Below are positions 33,968 to 47,199 of a DNA stretch of 64,000 nt, piece by piece; positions within the stretch are counted from its first letter, which is position 1, and the number at the start of each line of letters is the position of its first letter. The translations under genes were made by a program, and so were the position numbers. Under the pieces are notes generated by a model, which did no database searches, was not told where the DNA came from, and saw nothing but the letters and a program-made list of their open reading frames with translations. Source of the stretch: Laguncularia racemosa (taxonomy: Eukaryota; Streptophyta; Magnoliopsida; Myrtales; Combretaceae); contig JBBMOL010000021.1 of assembly GCA_037954665.1 (NCBI GenBank), forward strand, positions 7,564,001 through 7,628,000, given 5' to 3'.

Positions 33968-35755
33968 TTATGTAAACCTTGAAGTCAAGTCTATTTTTAG
34001 TTTTGAATCTAACATCTGCTCAAGCATTGCTTCTATTATGGAATATTTGCCCTACACTTTCCATGCATATTATTTTGAGTTACTAATTGTTTTATTATGT
34101 CAATTAAGTCAAAATTTAGATTCCACAAATATTAAGATATTATTAGTTGTCATAAGGGTTGTTATTTTATGTATTTTTCTTTTAGAGTAGATGTGAATAA
34201 TTTCTATTAGGAAAGTTAATATTCTAGGTACTATACTATTTGTCATTTCCTTTTCTTTATGATAAGTTTTAGCTTGTGTGACATTTATGAGTTGTATTGT
34301 TTATCAATTAAGTCATGTTGATCAATACTATTGAAGTTGTTCTTAAAACCTTTCTTTATTCTTGTTAGTCTATTTTCAATAGATTGTGGTGAACACCTCT
34401 TTCAATTATTTTCTAATATTATGTGCCTTATTAATATTAGAATTTAATCAAACCCAGTTCGCTTATTAGATTGGTATGTTATATCCAATTCTAAGAATTG
34501 TTCATATCCATTCATTTCTTTGTTACACAAATCATAAAAAAGCCATAAAAAAATGTGTTTCATTTTTGTTCCAAATCTAGTGCTTGAATTCTCTCTAGAT
34601 TTTAATACCATTGCTCCAAGTTCTTAATTAATCTAGTGATTATCTTTCCTAAACACATCAAATTATTGGTTTGAAGCATAAAAATCATATCTTTGATAGG
34701 TTGTGTGATTATGAGATGTTGCTTCTAATCTTTCTGAGGATTTAAGCACATCACTTTGTCTCTTGTAGTTTTTCCTAAAGTTATCCTTACAAAACTATAG
34801 TGAAAAAAAAAAAAAATGTAACCTCTCATTACAACTTTTGAAAAAATGTTTCAACTATAAGGAAAATAAATAATGATTGCTCTATAAGATTAGTGTTTTA
34901 ATAGAATACAATAGAAAAGAAACTAGATAGTTTTGAATGCTTTGTAACTTGTTCTTCTTGCTATCTTGTGTTCTCTTCTATTGTTGTCTCATTCCAATTT
35001 TGGACTTGTATTTATAGTTGAATTGCAACAGTTATATTTGAATTTTATCCCATCTTTCTTTATTATAGCTTCATAATAATCTTTATATCTAGCTTTAATT
35101 CTTCAGTTTTTATCCAAAAAACTTTGACAGAGTGTATTCCTTGCTTTATCACGTGAATGGAAATATTTGACCATGATTAAAATCGTTTTATTAAATATTG
35201 ATAATCACTTTGCAATGTCTTGCAATCCTGTCTTTCATATTCTTGTTATAATAATTGGCTTTCCCTTTTGATTCACACTTAAGCTTTTGACAACTCAATT
35301 TCCGTGATATTAAAAACCAACTTTAGTAAAATGAGCCAAATATGTTATCTAGATATAATCAACCAATGGAGGTGGGTCTTGAAATTTATTTATCTAACTT
35401 GTATATACTTGAAAATTCAATCTTGTCTTCTATTCAAATGTGGAATGTCAAGTTGATTTTGTCTTCTAAAAACTAGATTTCAATGCTTGTTTTATACAAG
35501 ACTGCTTTTATTTTTAAAAATGACTTTTACTTAAGTTTTGTTTTGTTTTTTTTTATAGCTCTTCATTATTCTATTAGTAATATATTTATGATCCTTCCAC
35601 AAGTTTAGAAGATTTGCCAAATTCAGAATGTCCTTAATTGTCTTTAATTTAACTTTCTCATATGCTTAGCCTTCACGATCAAGCATTCGATATTATTTTA
35701 TTCATGCTAACAAATACCTTTCTCTTTTATCTCGTTGTTATTATCAAAACTATTG
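33968..35755. other. Intergenic, no recognised gene
   Basis: AT-rich, with no open frame above 60 codons of interest and no LTR pair found. A segment near 34980-35040 with TATTTATAG resembles a promoter or LTR TATA region, but no matching partner was seen. Confidence 0.4.
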
Positions 35756-36640
35756 GGTGTATTGAGATGGAGTAACAATGTTGAAGGAACATGTGGATCT
35801 AGGCATATCGAAACTAAGGAAGACAAATCAAGCATGTACTGCTCAACTGGCTTGGAGACTGCATTGGAAGCCCTTAAAGTGGGTTCACATCTGTAAGCAC
35901 AGTGTCAGTAATAGGAACAGGAGCTCGGGTTCATAACATAGGAAATCTATAGACTCTGTCTGGAACTGGATTGAAGAGAACTGTCTTCCTGCACACAGAA
36001 TTGGGAAGGGTACTCCATTTAGGGAAATGGATTGGACTTGTGGGGGGGGAGCGCCTAACACCCGGATTTATGGTCCAATGCTGAGGTATGCGGGTTGTGT
36101 CCTTTTATGACAAGTATAGGAGGATTTGAATACATGGAGTAAAGATGCCATTGAATACCCCTTGGATGAGGAGATGATGGGCTGTTTAGGGAGTGATGCT
36201 AGATAAAAATAGCTCCACGAATGATATGTCCCATTTAATGGAGCAGGAGAGAGGAGTTAACATTAACGTTTCTATCAAATGGATTTGGAAATTTAGAGTG
36301 AACCCTAAGTTACGTCTTTTCGTATGGCGGTGTATTCATATTGGCTTACCAGTAAAGGTGAATTAAATGAGGAAAGGACTGGCTGAACAAGAGTTGTCTG
36401 AGTGTGCGTGTGTGTGTTTTGTGGAAAAAGCCCAGAAATGGTAGAACATCTGTTCAAAGACTGTCACTGGAGTAGAAGAGAGCGGTTAAGCCTCAAAAGT
36501 ACGCCAGGGTTTCTTTCCTCCTTTACTAATAATGATTTCATAGCCTGGGCAAAGTCTAACCGTACCTTATCAAGAAAGGCAAAAGGGAAAACAATAACAC
36601 TGTGGCAGTGTACCTTTATAATATAAGTGCTATGTAGGTT
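35756..36640 (+). pseudogene. LINE 3' remnant (zf-RVT region)
   Basis: The plus strand encodes text of the kind that follows plant LINE reverse transcriptases: WKFRVNPKLRLFVWRCIHIG, LP, then RKGLAEQ, then C-x2-C with CFCGKSPEMVEHLFKDC. This is the zinc-binding zf-RVT module, normally W..K.PPK.K.F.WR. ...C..C....E...H....C. Upstream, 35800-36060 has weaker coding traces. Frames are broken near 36365. It is a fragment in the opposite orientation to the LINE at 22-25 kb. Confidence 0.75.
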
Positions 36641-38860
36641 ATGGAAAGAACGATATAGAAGAATTTTTAATAATGGGGGAGGGGAATGTATTCTTTTACA
36701 ATAACTTAGAATAATATCTACATTAATGAAATTAAACATCATTGCCACTATTAACTTAATCTTTTTGTATATATTCATTTTACACTTTGATGTAATTTTT
36801 AACTAATTTTTACTTATATGTTTATATTGCAGGTTTTCATTTTACCTTTTGTAAAAATCAATTTAAATTCATAATGTGGACCATAGAGGTGATAATGAGA
36901 TTGCTTAAGTGATGTGAAAATAAATGGATAGAGTAATTAATGTTTAGGAGTTTTACTAATGTATTAGCCTTTTCCTCTTTTTAGTGGTCGATTGCATTGG
37001 ATAGAAATCAATGTGATATTTGTTAATTTTCATTTTGATATATTTTTTAGTTGTTTATGTACATGATAAAGTATTATTCGCAAATTTTCATTGTAATATT
37101 GTATCTAAATATTAATATAATTTGATCTGTTGTATGTTCATTTTAGTTAAACTTATTGTACCATCATAAACAAAATATACTATAATATAAAGTTTCAAAA
37201 ACTTTTGTTTCTTAATATTCTACACTTATCCATTGTATGGTGTCATTTCTAGAATTATATGTCATATTAAATAGCTATTAATTATATATAGGTATCAGTG
37301 AAAAAAAAAGAAAGAGACTTTTTTGTTTAATTTTGATTCATTAGAAAGTAGACAATGAATATTTTAAAATGAAATAAAAGAAAAGCTTGCGAGTGGGAAT
37401 TAATGAATCCGAAAGGGGTAGATTTTTTTTTAATGGATTATAAATGGCGAATGATGCACATTTTTTTTTTTTAAGTTATAGTTCATAAGAAAAGTATGGA
37501 AACTGACATATTTGGAGCAACCGCCGAGTGACGCATATTTTTGTTGCTGCTGTTGCTATTGTTGTTATGTAATCACTAAAGTAAATGAGTATTGTTTATA
37601 ATATAATAATTGTCATTAGTAATTTTATGTCTATAAATATGTCCATTAATTCAATGCAATTAGGAGATAACAAAAGCTAATGTGCGACTTTATAGTAAGA
37701 ACAAATGATATTAAGGGTTTTTTTTTTTTTTTTTGCCATGATAACGGTTTTCAATGTGATAAAGAGAATGGAAATAGATATATTCAGTAAATTAAATAGT
37801 ATGAATACAAACACTACTATGTCTTTATTACAATGAATTTTATGGAGAAAATCACTATATACAAGTTAAAGCATTTTTATAGTATATTTGTACTTTTTAC
37901 GTCGGAGGTTTTATTTCCAAATACATTAATATAAATATAATTTCAAAACTTTTATCTTTTCACATGTTACTATTTTAGTATATTTTAATAAGCCATTGTT
38001 TTGTCATTAATGTTATATAAGCTTAACCATTAAGGTAAATTACATTTTATTTATGTTTTTAAGTTCATATATTGATTTACCAAAGTAAGGGTGCATTTGT
38101 AAGTTAAAAAGCCAAGGAATTTTAATAATGTTGTATTCCCTATTCATCAGGTTTTTTTTTTCTTTTTTTTAAAACCTTAGCCATTAGGAATAGTATCAAT
38201 TGTCGAACTTAACTCTTTACTATTCATTTTTAAAAGTTATATAATGTAAACCTATGACAAAGAAAAAGAGCAAATTAAGTAAACTATAAACAATTATAGT
38301 GAGAAAGTATGAAATGGCGTATGGAATAATGGTTATGGGGTATTATATCAGGTTCGTACAATTACTGTAGTTTAGGAATCATGATATCTTTTTATATTAT
38401 ACATATTGTATTACATTATATGATAATTAACATATGTTATAATATCATTGTTACATCATGACAAATGATGTTGGTTTTTACTACAAATATAAATAGCATA
38501 TGTTATAATATTATTATTATAAATGTCCATTTTTCTTTTTTTGAGGGGAGAGAGGGGGAATTCAAAAGAACAACAAATTTCCAAATTTAAAAGATGCAAT
38601 AAGAGCATTTATTTATTGAAAGTAAGATGTGTAAATGTTGGTTTGAAAGTGGGTTGAGAATATTCTATATATGAAGAAAAGGAAATAATAACATTTTTTT
38701 TTATTTGTTATAATGTCTATAACTAAATGAATTAAATATTTCATTAAGCAAATCCAAAACAGTAAGTGAATTAAATTATATCTACATTTTTCAATTTAAG
38801 ATTATAATTGTTAATAATGGCAAAATTTAAGGAAGATTTAAGTTGATGAATATAAATGTT
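36641..38860. other. Very AT-rich intergenic
   Basis: Long A/T runs, no coding signal. Parts near 37770-37870 and 38570-38640 resemble the units of the tandem region that follows, so the degenerate array may start earlier than its clearest copies. Confidence 0.4.
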
Positions 38861-38865
38861 AATCA

Positions 38866-41320
38866 ATAGTAGAACTTATGGAAATTTGTAAACAAAGTAG
38901 AGTAAAGAATATGGATGATTTATGCCCATATTACTATGCATCTCAAAAAAATGAAGGAACATGAAGAGAACTTAAATTTAAAAAGTTACTAAAGATGGAA
39001 AGTTTGTATGTCATTAAAGAGAGATAGATATTTATTGCAATTGCATTGTGACTATTAATAGCATATATATTAGTAGAAATTTACCAAAATGAAGATGTAT
39101 TAATGGAAAAGAGATAATGGATAAAAATATAGAAAATTTAAATGGATTGCAATTTTTGCATGATAATACGAAAGATTTTTGTTATCATTAACATGTACGT
39201 ATTATTATCATTAACATTTTATTATTATAAAAGATTTAAAATATAAATGTTATTATGTCTTTAAAGGAATTTAAAGATGATGCTAATTTTCTTTTAATCA
39301 TGTATCTTTTATCAATCATTTAATTTTATATAAGATGCATGTTATGACGATTTAATTTTTTAATTTTTAAATTTTCTTTATTGATTATAAATGTCAAGTA
39401 ATGGGAGCGTTTGAGGAAATCCAATAATAACAATGTAAAAAATGGTGTAATAAAGGATGCCATTAATTTAGTACTTTATTACTAAGCATTAAGAAAATAA
39501 GAGATGTGAATAAAACTTAAATGTTAAAATTAAAAAATTATTTGAAATAGAAATTTTTTTATTTGAAATTCAGTTTAATAATTATCAATGTCAAGTGTAG
39601 ATGGGGGGTCCTGGTAGGAGTGGTCATGTGTGTATTCAACGAGTATTGCACTGTACATGAATTCAGAGAAAAGCAATTTAGAGATGGCATGTGATGGGAT
39701 GACTAGGGAGAGATTAGTAGGGAGGAGGAATAGGCAATCTCAAGCATTTCGAATGCATAAGTGGTAAATAAGGGAGCTAAGGGGATCTCGAGTATCAACT
39801 TTGCAGTTCTTGGGCAATGGAAATCATTTTTCGCCTAATCGCTTATTTGATTTTTGAGAGCAAAAAATTCTTGGTGGAACACCGTTTTTTTTTTTTTATT
39901 TTTTTTTATTTCTGGAATTCAGGAAAAAATGTCCCTTAATAAGGAGGAATGACTGGGTATTTATAGACTTTTAGGTCTTATGACATTTGTTAGATCACTT
40001 TAGCTCGCTATCAACGAGCGATATAGAGTCTGCTCAATTTAAGGTTATCTTAATAAGCTTGCCATAGACCTAAGATTAGTAGCCTTCCTCATAAGTACAT
40101 GAGCTTGCTTGAGAAATGTTGGATGCAGATGGACTTGTTTAATGATCCCTGTTCTGAGCCCACTAAGACAATTCTCCTTGAGTTAGCTCAATAATTGGAC
40201 CAGACTCATTAGGCCCTGTTACCTAGCCTAATGAGTTAAGCCAAATAATCAATAGGCTTAGCTCGTTATATTTATGTAATATTTTCAGCCCTTTACAATA
40301 GCAACGTTTGAGGAAATCCAATAATAACAATGTAAACGGAGATAGAATAAAGGTTGCCACTAGTTTAGTGCTTTATTACTATGCATTAAGAAAATGGAGA
40401 GATTTGAATAAAATTTAAATGTTAAAAGTTATTTGACATAAAAAGTTTTCATTGCATTAAAGAGAGAGGGGTCTTATTATAATTACTTTATGAATATTAG
40501 TAGCACATATATTAGTTGAAATTTCATAGAAATGAAGTTGTATTATTGGAAAAGATGTAAAGAGTGAAAATATGAGATACGAAATAGCTCACAATTTTTG
40601 CATAACTTAATATGGAATAAGACAAAACTCTTTCAATTCATATAATATATAGATATAAAATAAAAAATCAAGTCATTTATGATCTACATATAATATATAT
40701 ATATATTTATATAATTGAACAATAGTGATCTTAATATTGTTAAATGTTAATTATGATATGATAGAATATAGTAGATCACTACCAAATAGAGATACATAGT
40801 ATATAATATGACCTATATGTGATATGTAGCATAAAATGATCACATTTTACATGATCATTTATTCATTTAATTCATAAAATACTTATTGTTCATTTAATCA
40901 TTTTAATCTTTCCACTATTATTTTGGAAAAAAATTGTTTCATCATTAAAATTTATCTTCTTATCTTTTACTGGTTGTTTAGTTTCATAGAAGATATAACT
41001 TATGACTATTCAATTTCATGGTCATCAATATTAATTAATGATAGAATATAATGTTGATTCAATTTGACAATTACTTATGTCAATTAATGGTAGAATTTGA
41101 GGAAATTCAATAATGACATAATAAACAAATATATAATAACTACATTTTATTATTATATAAGTACATGAATAAATTTTAAATGTAAAAAGTTCTTTAAGAT
41201 AGAGAGTTTTTATTGCATTGAAGAGAATATGAATTCTTTTTACTTACTTTACAAATATTAATGACATATCCGTTAGAAGAAATTCATAGAAATATAAATG
41301 TATAGATGGTAATTCAATTT
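38866..41320 (+). repeat. Diverged tandem-unit region
   Basis: At least four related units can be lined up by eye, starting near 38866, 39391, 40298 and 41080. Shared landmarks in order are TTTGAGGAAATCCAATAATAA, a TTTATTACTATGCATTAAG block, AATAAAATTTAAATGTTAAAAG, ATTGCATTAAAGAGAG, and a CATATATTAGTTGAAATTTC block. The second unit is short and adjoins a 702-bp insertion. The units are non-coding and strongly diverged. Confidence 0.6.
39596..40297. mobile_element. Candidate solo LTR or insertion in the tandem region
   Basis: 702 bp, richer in G and C than its surroundings, starting TGTAGATGGGG and ending CTTTACA. It separates two tandem units that otherwise run directly on. A TATTTATAGAC element near 39957 looks like an LTR promoter on the plus strand. 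No clear target duplication (TCAAG on the left, ATAGC on the right), so the call is tentative. Confidence 0.35.
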
Positions 41321-41839
41321 GATTATTGTTAATGACAATTAATAACAAAATTTAATATTGATTCAATTTGACGATATTCATTAATACTAATAGATAGCAA
41401 AGATTTGTTGATTTTATTGATATTTAATATTCATAGAAATTGTTTATAAATACAACTTTAATCATATGTTATAGGAAAATATTTGTTGGTTGTGCATGTA
41501 CACACTATAGTCTCTTGTACATTCGATATTAATAAAAATGTATGGTTATTCATTATGATTTTTGCTTGTGTCCTTTTCCTTGTTGTTGCCCTTTATATTA
41601 TTCTTATGTGTTGCTTACAAGTATACATGCCAATTGAATAGCGATTAAGCTTGCTTATTACTATAGAGGCAAGATAGTAAGTGCCACACGGTCTTGTTGT
41701 GTTAACGAGAGCTTAAGACCGTGATAGTTGGTATCATTTGAAGTCTAGACTTAAACCAAATACTTTTTCTATGGAAGCAACATAATTTTGGTTATAAATA
41801 ATAACATAAATAGATTTCTTATTAAATCTACACTTATTG

Positions 41840-41840
<1 letters not shown>

Positions 41841-41874
<34 letters not shown>
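41841..41874. repeat. (AT)n microsatellite
   Basis: An uninterrupted run of about 16 AT units. A shorter run follows at 41900-41911. Confidence 0.9.
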
Positions 41875-41877
<3 letters not shown>

Positions 41878-43139
41878 AAGACTTTTACTAACAATAATTA
41901 TATATATATACACATACATATATATAACTTTTAATAAATATAATTTTTATAAATTATCATTATTTATACACTTACTATTAATTGCTTTTACATTCTATTA
42001 TAATTGAAAAAGAAAAAAAAAAATAATAATGGGACTTAGAAGCTCAAATTGTCAATTGGATAATAATCCAACAATTGCATTACCATAATTCATAGTATTT
42101 TTATTTTTACTTTTTTATCTATGTTCTACAACCATAATTTTTTCTAAAAAAATAAAAAAACTTATTAATTTAGAAGTACATCAGCAGCGATTTATAACTA
42201 TAATTAAATGTATCAAGAAGTTAAGAAATTTATTATTTTTTACAAGGAAAAAAACAAACTTTTTTATGATTTATTTTAAGTAATACCTTGAAGATTGTTG
42301 TTTTTCAATGTTAAGAGAAAAAATACAAGGAGGAGGAAAAGGCAAAGCTAGTGTTTAGTATGGTTTATGTGTATCTAGATTTCCAGTTTAAATTCTATCA
42401 TATTAATATTTTTTGTTTTTTCAAGAAAAGTTTTACAATCCAAATTCAAAAGATGTCTTTGCAAGCATTTCTATAGTTTTTTTATACGGTTTCTAAAATA
42501 AGTATTTAGTAAGTTGAAAACAGTATAAAAATTCCTTTTATATAGTAGGTATATTTTCTCTTTTTGGTGTTCTAGTTCTTGCTTATTTCTTGTTTAAAGC
42601 TAAAGTTTGTAGTGATAAAATGTTATATTTACCAAGTTTTGCAATTATATTCCTAAGAATGAGGAGATGAATAGGACAAATCAATGTTGGGATCTTTTTT
42701 TTTTTTTTTTTTCGGATGTGTTATTGTAAATATGCTTTTCAAATATGATGTGGATCGTTAAATATATGGAACATTCATCTTCTAATATGCAATTTTCATC
42801 CATTATTTAGTTCAACTTGATAACATTTATTATTGTCTCTATATGAACTTTTAAAATATTCCATCTACTCTCGACTACAAGGTTTTTTTTTTCTTTTTTT
42901 CTTTTTTGCAATTGAACTATTGATCATAAGGAGATAAAAACACGGAAAGTGTTTGTAATTTTATATTTGAACAAATAAGTGTTTGAAGTTTTATTCTTTT
43001 GTAACTTCGTATCTATATTTTGAAATAATATATAATTTAGTATTTTTTTAGACACTAAATTATATAAAAATAAAATTTTAAATATTAAATTATCTAAATC
43101 TGAAATTACATCTTTTCATATGTAACTTTTCCCATTTAT

Positions 43140-43440
43140 GCGCCACAAAAATTGTTTAGTGAACAACAGGCTGGTGTCGCTCTTTAGACCCAAAGGCAAC
43201 CCTTGACCGAGGTAAGCATTAAAGAAGCTAGGATGGCAATAGCCACAACATGCAGGTGGTTTTGCTGAAATTCATTTATAACGTGCTTACTGAACTCTGG
43301 AAAGAGCACAACATGCAGGTGCTTCTGCAGGCATGGATGGTCTTATTACTTGACTTTTGAAAGATTCGTCACGAGAGTGCAGTGACGAAAGGTTTGAACC
43401 ATGTGTGCATTATTAGACCTAACTGTCCAAGTACTTCATT
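43140..43440. other. GC-richer patch, possible gene or transposon fragment
   Basis: Base composition changes sharply from the flanking AT-rich DNA. Two imperfect direct copies of ACAACATGCAGGTG lie at about 43245 and 43310. No open frame with a recognisable domain was found on either strand. It may be a captured exon piece or a transposon remnant. Confidence 0.3.
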
Positions 43441-43519
43441 TACCATATTTTCAAATTTAATGCCCTCACGAGTTTTCTCACAATTTTTTTAGCAATTTTT
43501 TAGGATGTATATAATTACG

Positions 43520-44221
43520 GAGGTGTGCATTATTCGGTTTGGTATGGCTCACTTCTCCAAATGGAACTAAACCTAATATTACTGTTAAGTTTATTTATTT
43601 TTTAAATTGGAACCTAGCCTTATAATTTGATTTGTAATTTTTTTTAATATAAAAAAGGAATAGTTCGGTTCGATTCATAATTCGAACTAAAAATCTCAAA
43701 ATGTTTAGAAGAAATATTAAAGGAGACAATGTTTTTCACATCCTACACAATCCATTAGGGTACTTTACATTGGAAATAATTATTAAGTCAAATTATGATT
43801 TAGTTGATACCTTAGAAGTTAAATAGCATGAAAATCAACTTGAGAAATATAGAAAAAAATTATTCATCATTTATTTCTAAAATCCACAAAATGCAAATGG
43901 AATATTTGGAATAATTGACACATTCTTGTTTAGAAGTAAAAATACAAATATATTGATGAAAGAAATTACTTGGAGAGGGGCACTATCATCAAAATTTCAT
44001 GATTAGCACAATAATTATTACAACATTTTCTTTTCTTTTCTTTTTCCTTATCATGGTTTGGTTTGGTTCATAATTTTTTTTAACCTTAAAAATGATTAAG
44101 TTCAGTTTGCAATTTTTTTAAACATAAAAAATGGTTCGAACCTAATTTACGGTTTAATTTAGTTTGTCTAATTTGATTTGTGGTTGGTTAGTTTTTTTGC
44201 CTAACCTTAGTATACACTTCC
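43520..44221. mobile_element. hAT-like MITE 1 with GGTTYGG ends
   Basis: About 700 bp bounded by imperfect inverted ends (GAGGTGTGCATTA and, inverted, GGAAGTGTATACTA). It is flanked by an 8-bp near-duplicate TAATTACG (43512-43519) and TAATTATT (44222-44229). Both ends carry TTCGGTTTGGTATGG-type, proline/arginine-anticodon-like GGTTYGGTTY repeats in inverted orientation. An 8-bp duplication suggests the hAT superfamily. No transposase is encoded. Confidence 0.6.
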
Positions 44222-44229
44222 TAATTATT

Positions 44230-45673
44230 ATTTTTTTTTCTTTCTCCAAATAACATGAATTTCATTTATTGAAATTCATCAAATTACATAGTACAAATAG
44301 TACTAATAAATAAAAGCAAAGAAAAAAAAATGGACATCTAGAGATTTAATCCGAAAATGGGCATATCTTTCAAATAAAAATGTGTGACATAAACTCAGAA
44401 AAAATTTCTACACAATTGCAAAATAAAACTTAGGACTCTAGTGGAGAGAGATCCCATTGGGATGACAAATAAAATAAAAAATAAAGAAAAAAACAATTGA
44501 AAAAAAGCTTAGACCTCATAATAAGAATTCGATGCGACTGTATTCGTTGATAGAGGAACGACTGTGATCTTCAAATCTGAATTAAGATTTCTTCTTATAA
44601 AACATTGTTAATATTGGTTGAATTGGGGGGCAGATGTCCAAAATATAATGGTCGCTGCTCTTGTATTGTGTTAACAAAAAAATTTACATATAAACCCTTT
44701 GACCTTCATTCAGACTTACTTATCAATGGGGTTTAGTAGATTAACTTACGGCCAACCTACTTAACCCATTAAATGATTTAGAGTGAGCTGACTTGTGGAT
44801 TTTAATAATTCGAAGCATCCCAATCAAGCAATAGTTGCATCTCCATTTGTCTAGAATCATAATCAACATTTATTTTAGTATTTTGTTGAAAAAAGGGGAT
44901 CAGTTAAATTAAGTCAATTACACCTTTTCAAATGACTTTTTTTTTTTTTTTGCCAATTACTATATATTACAATTAATGGGGAAGAAAAATTAGAACCTGA
45001 TCTGTCATTTTAGAAGATCATATTCATATTACTTAGTTACAAAGGTCTTGACCTTTTTGAATGATTCATTATGATAAATTGAAGTTCCCTGAATGGGCAA
45101 TGGAATTGAAGTTCGGTTTACTAGACAAACTTAGTGTACAATATCCAATCTATTTACCTGGATCGATTGGGAACGGCTCATTAACTTTCAATATTTAGTT
45201 GTTCTTGATTCTACGCCATGGTTCAATATATGGGTTTTTTAGAATCAAAAGAGCTAAAAAAAAAAAAAATCTCAATTTAGTTATCTTTCTTCTCCTTTTT
45301 AACTTTTCCACGAAAAAAGATTCAAACATCACACATTTAAATGAGTGATGTGTATGTATTAATAATATTTAAGCATGTAATAGTAATAGTATATATATTT
45401 TAAAAATCTATCAACTTTATTTTTACCTACCAAAATTTTATTAATACTTATAAATCACTAACCCACCTACATAGCGTATTAGTACAATTAAAGCTTTTCT
45501 CCTCATTCACAAGTTTTGCACCATGCCAATGCTCGGTAAATCTACTTTTGTCCCATGTTTCCAATTCCAATTAAACATAGAGAGTAAAATAAATCATTAA
45601 AGATCTGATTTTTATTTATTCAAAACTCACCTTATTGTATTACCCATTAACCATAAAACTGTCTTATTTTATT
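44230..45673. other. Intergenic
   Basis: AT-rich, with no recognised gene, RNA or repeat. Several poly-A and poly-T runs are present. Confidence 0.4.
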
Positions 45674-46267
45674 TAGGAGTGGACATAGTTTGGTTTGGTA
45701 TAGTTTGTTTCTTTGACCGCACTAAATTGCATTAGATTGTTTTTTTTTTTCCCTCCTTAAATCAAACCTAACCATATGGTTCCATTCATAATATTTTTTA
45801 GCCTAAAAAGAATGGTTTGGTCTGGTTCGGTTTACAGATCAAACCGTTTTTACACGTATTATTATTTTTTTCTACAAGTTAATAAGTTATAAAAATTACA
45901 CTTAAATTTTTTTAATTTATTATCATTTCTTCAATATCATTTATCATTTTCAATGCCCATTCGATATATTTGAGAAGATTTTGTTGTCATTCTTAAATTA
46001 ATCAATAAGCTACTTGGTAATAACTAAACAAGAGGAAAAATTGAATAAGTAACACGAAACACAAAACCCTCTTTTTTAGTCATATATTTTTTAGATTTTC
46101 ACTGCCATTTTCTTTTACTTTACTTCTTATGGTTCAATTCAATGTGAAATAGTTCTGTTTGGATCGTAATTTTTTCGGACCTAAAAAGACAGTTCAAATC
46201 TAATATATGTTTTGATTAGGTTCAATTTGATCCAATTTGCGATTCAGCCATTTTTTTATCCATCCCT
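45674..46267. mobile_element. hAT-like MITE 2 with GGTTYGG ends
   Basis: About 594 bp with ends TTAGGAGTGGACATAG and, inverted, AGGGATGGATAAAA. The 8 bp on either side are TATTTTAT and AATTCTAT (6 of 8 identical). Internal text includes AGTTTGGTTTGGTATAG and GGTTTGGTCTGGTTCGG, as in MITE 1, and the end motif is similar, so the two look like one family. Confidence 0.55.
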
Positions 46268-46275
46268 AATTCTAT

Positions 46276-46840
46276 TCCATCACTATCTTAATTCTTAGCT
46301 AATATTTGGTCCGTTTTCTCACTCTAAGCTGACTAACTAGTAGATCTCGTTCATAAACTAAATTCAATTAAATAAGCTTAAACCATTGATTGCTCCACTT
46401 GGTGTTTAGTCTTAATTAGTTTCCTAAATGGCATATATTAAAAAAAAATGATTAATGTCAGTAAATGACACTCACAAAAATAGGTGGAATTATTAACCTC
46501 TTAGACTTTTCCATTTCATTTTAGATATCTTAGTTAGATGGAAACCAAAGCACTTCAAAATGGAGAGGGTTCTCCTTGATTAAATTTCCCTTGATTTGAA
46601 TTATTTGACTATTGATTTGCCTGGGATTTTGGTTTAAAGTTTTGAAGTCTAAATAAGTTTATTGGTATAGAGATCCTACGTATGGGCTTTGGTTGGCCAG
46701 AAAAACCAAACAATAGAAGGAGAACAAATTATACAATGATTCATTCATTAGCATACATTTGCAAAAGAGACCTTCCAAATATGCATAGGAATTCATGATA
46801 GAGTAATCAACTCATATGGCATCAAGATTTTTATGTTTAA
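46276..46840. other. Intergenic
   Basis: Non-coding DNA before Copia 2; nothing recognised. Confidence 0.4.
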
Positions 46841-47063
46841 TATGGAACTTTAGATATTTTGTACAAATTATTCTACATGTGCTAGAATAGTTAGTCATGA
46901 TAATTTTTATTAGTTAGAGTTTTAGAGTTGGTATAAAAAAGCTGCTATTACATTCATTGAAAATATAACAATATATACTATTCTGTTCATTCATCTTGTT
47001 TAGTTTATTTTCTCTTAAATCGCCAATGGTAAGATTCTTTTTTATTAGTGCTGAACAATTTCA
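46841..47063 (+). repeat. Copia 2 5' LTR
   Basis: Begins TATGGAACTTTAG (3' copy: TGTGGAACTTTC) and ends TTTCA before the primer-binding site. It lacks about 16 bases present near the start of the 3' copy. Confidence 0.75.
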
Positions 47064-47199
47064 TTTGGTATCAGAACATTAAGGTATAGATTGTACACTT
47101 GATTGTTGTTTTCCTTAGATAAGTTCTTGAATACTTTATTTCTATGAAGTTGGTATCCAATAATACTCAAAGTGTAGTTAGATAATAGATTACAGATCC

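Larger units (their letters stand above)
41321..43511. other. AT-rich intergenic
   Basis: No recognised gene. It contains an (AT)n run, poly-T runs and a less AT-rich patch at 43140-43440 described separately. Confidence 0.4.

Noticed and set aside
43140..43440. Structural RNA or tRNA gene in the GC-richer patch
   Set aside because: I found no cloverleaf, no A and B box pair and no TTTT end in a suitable place.
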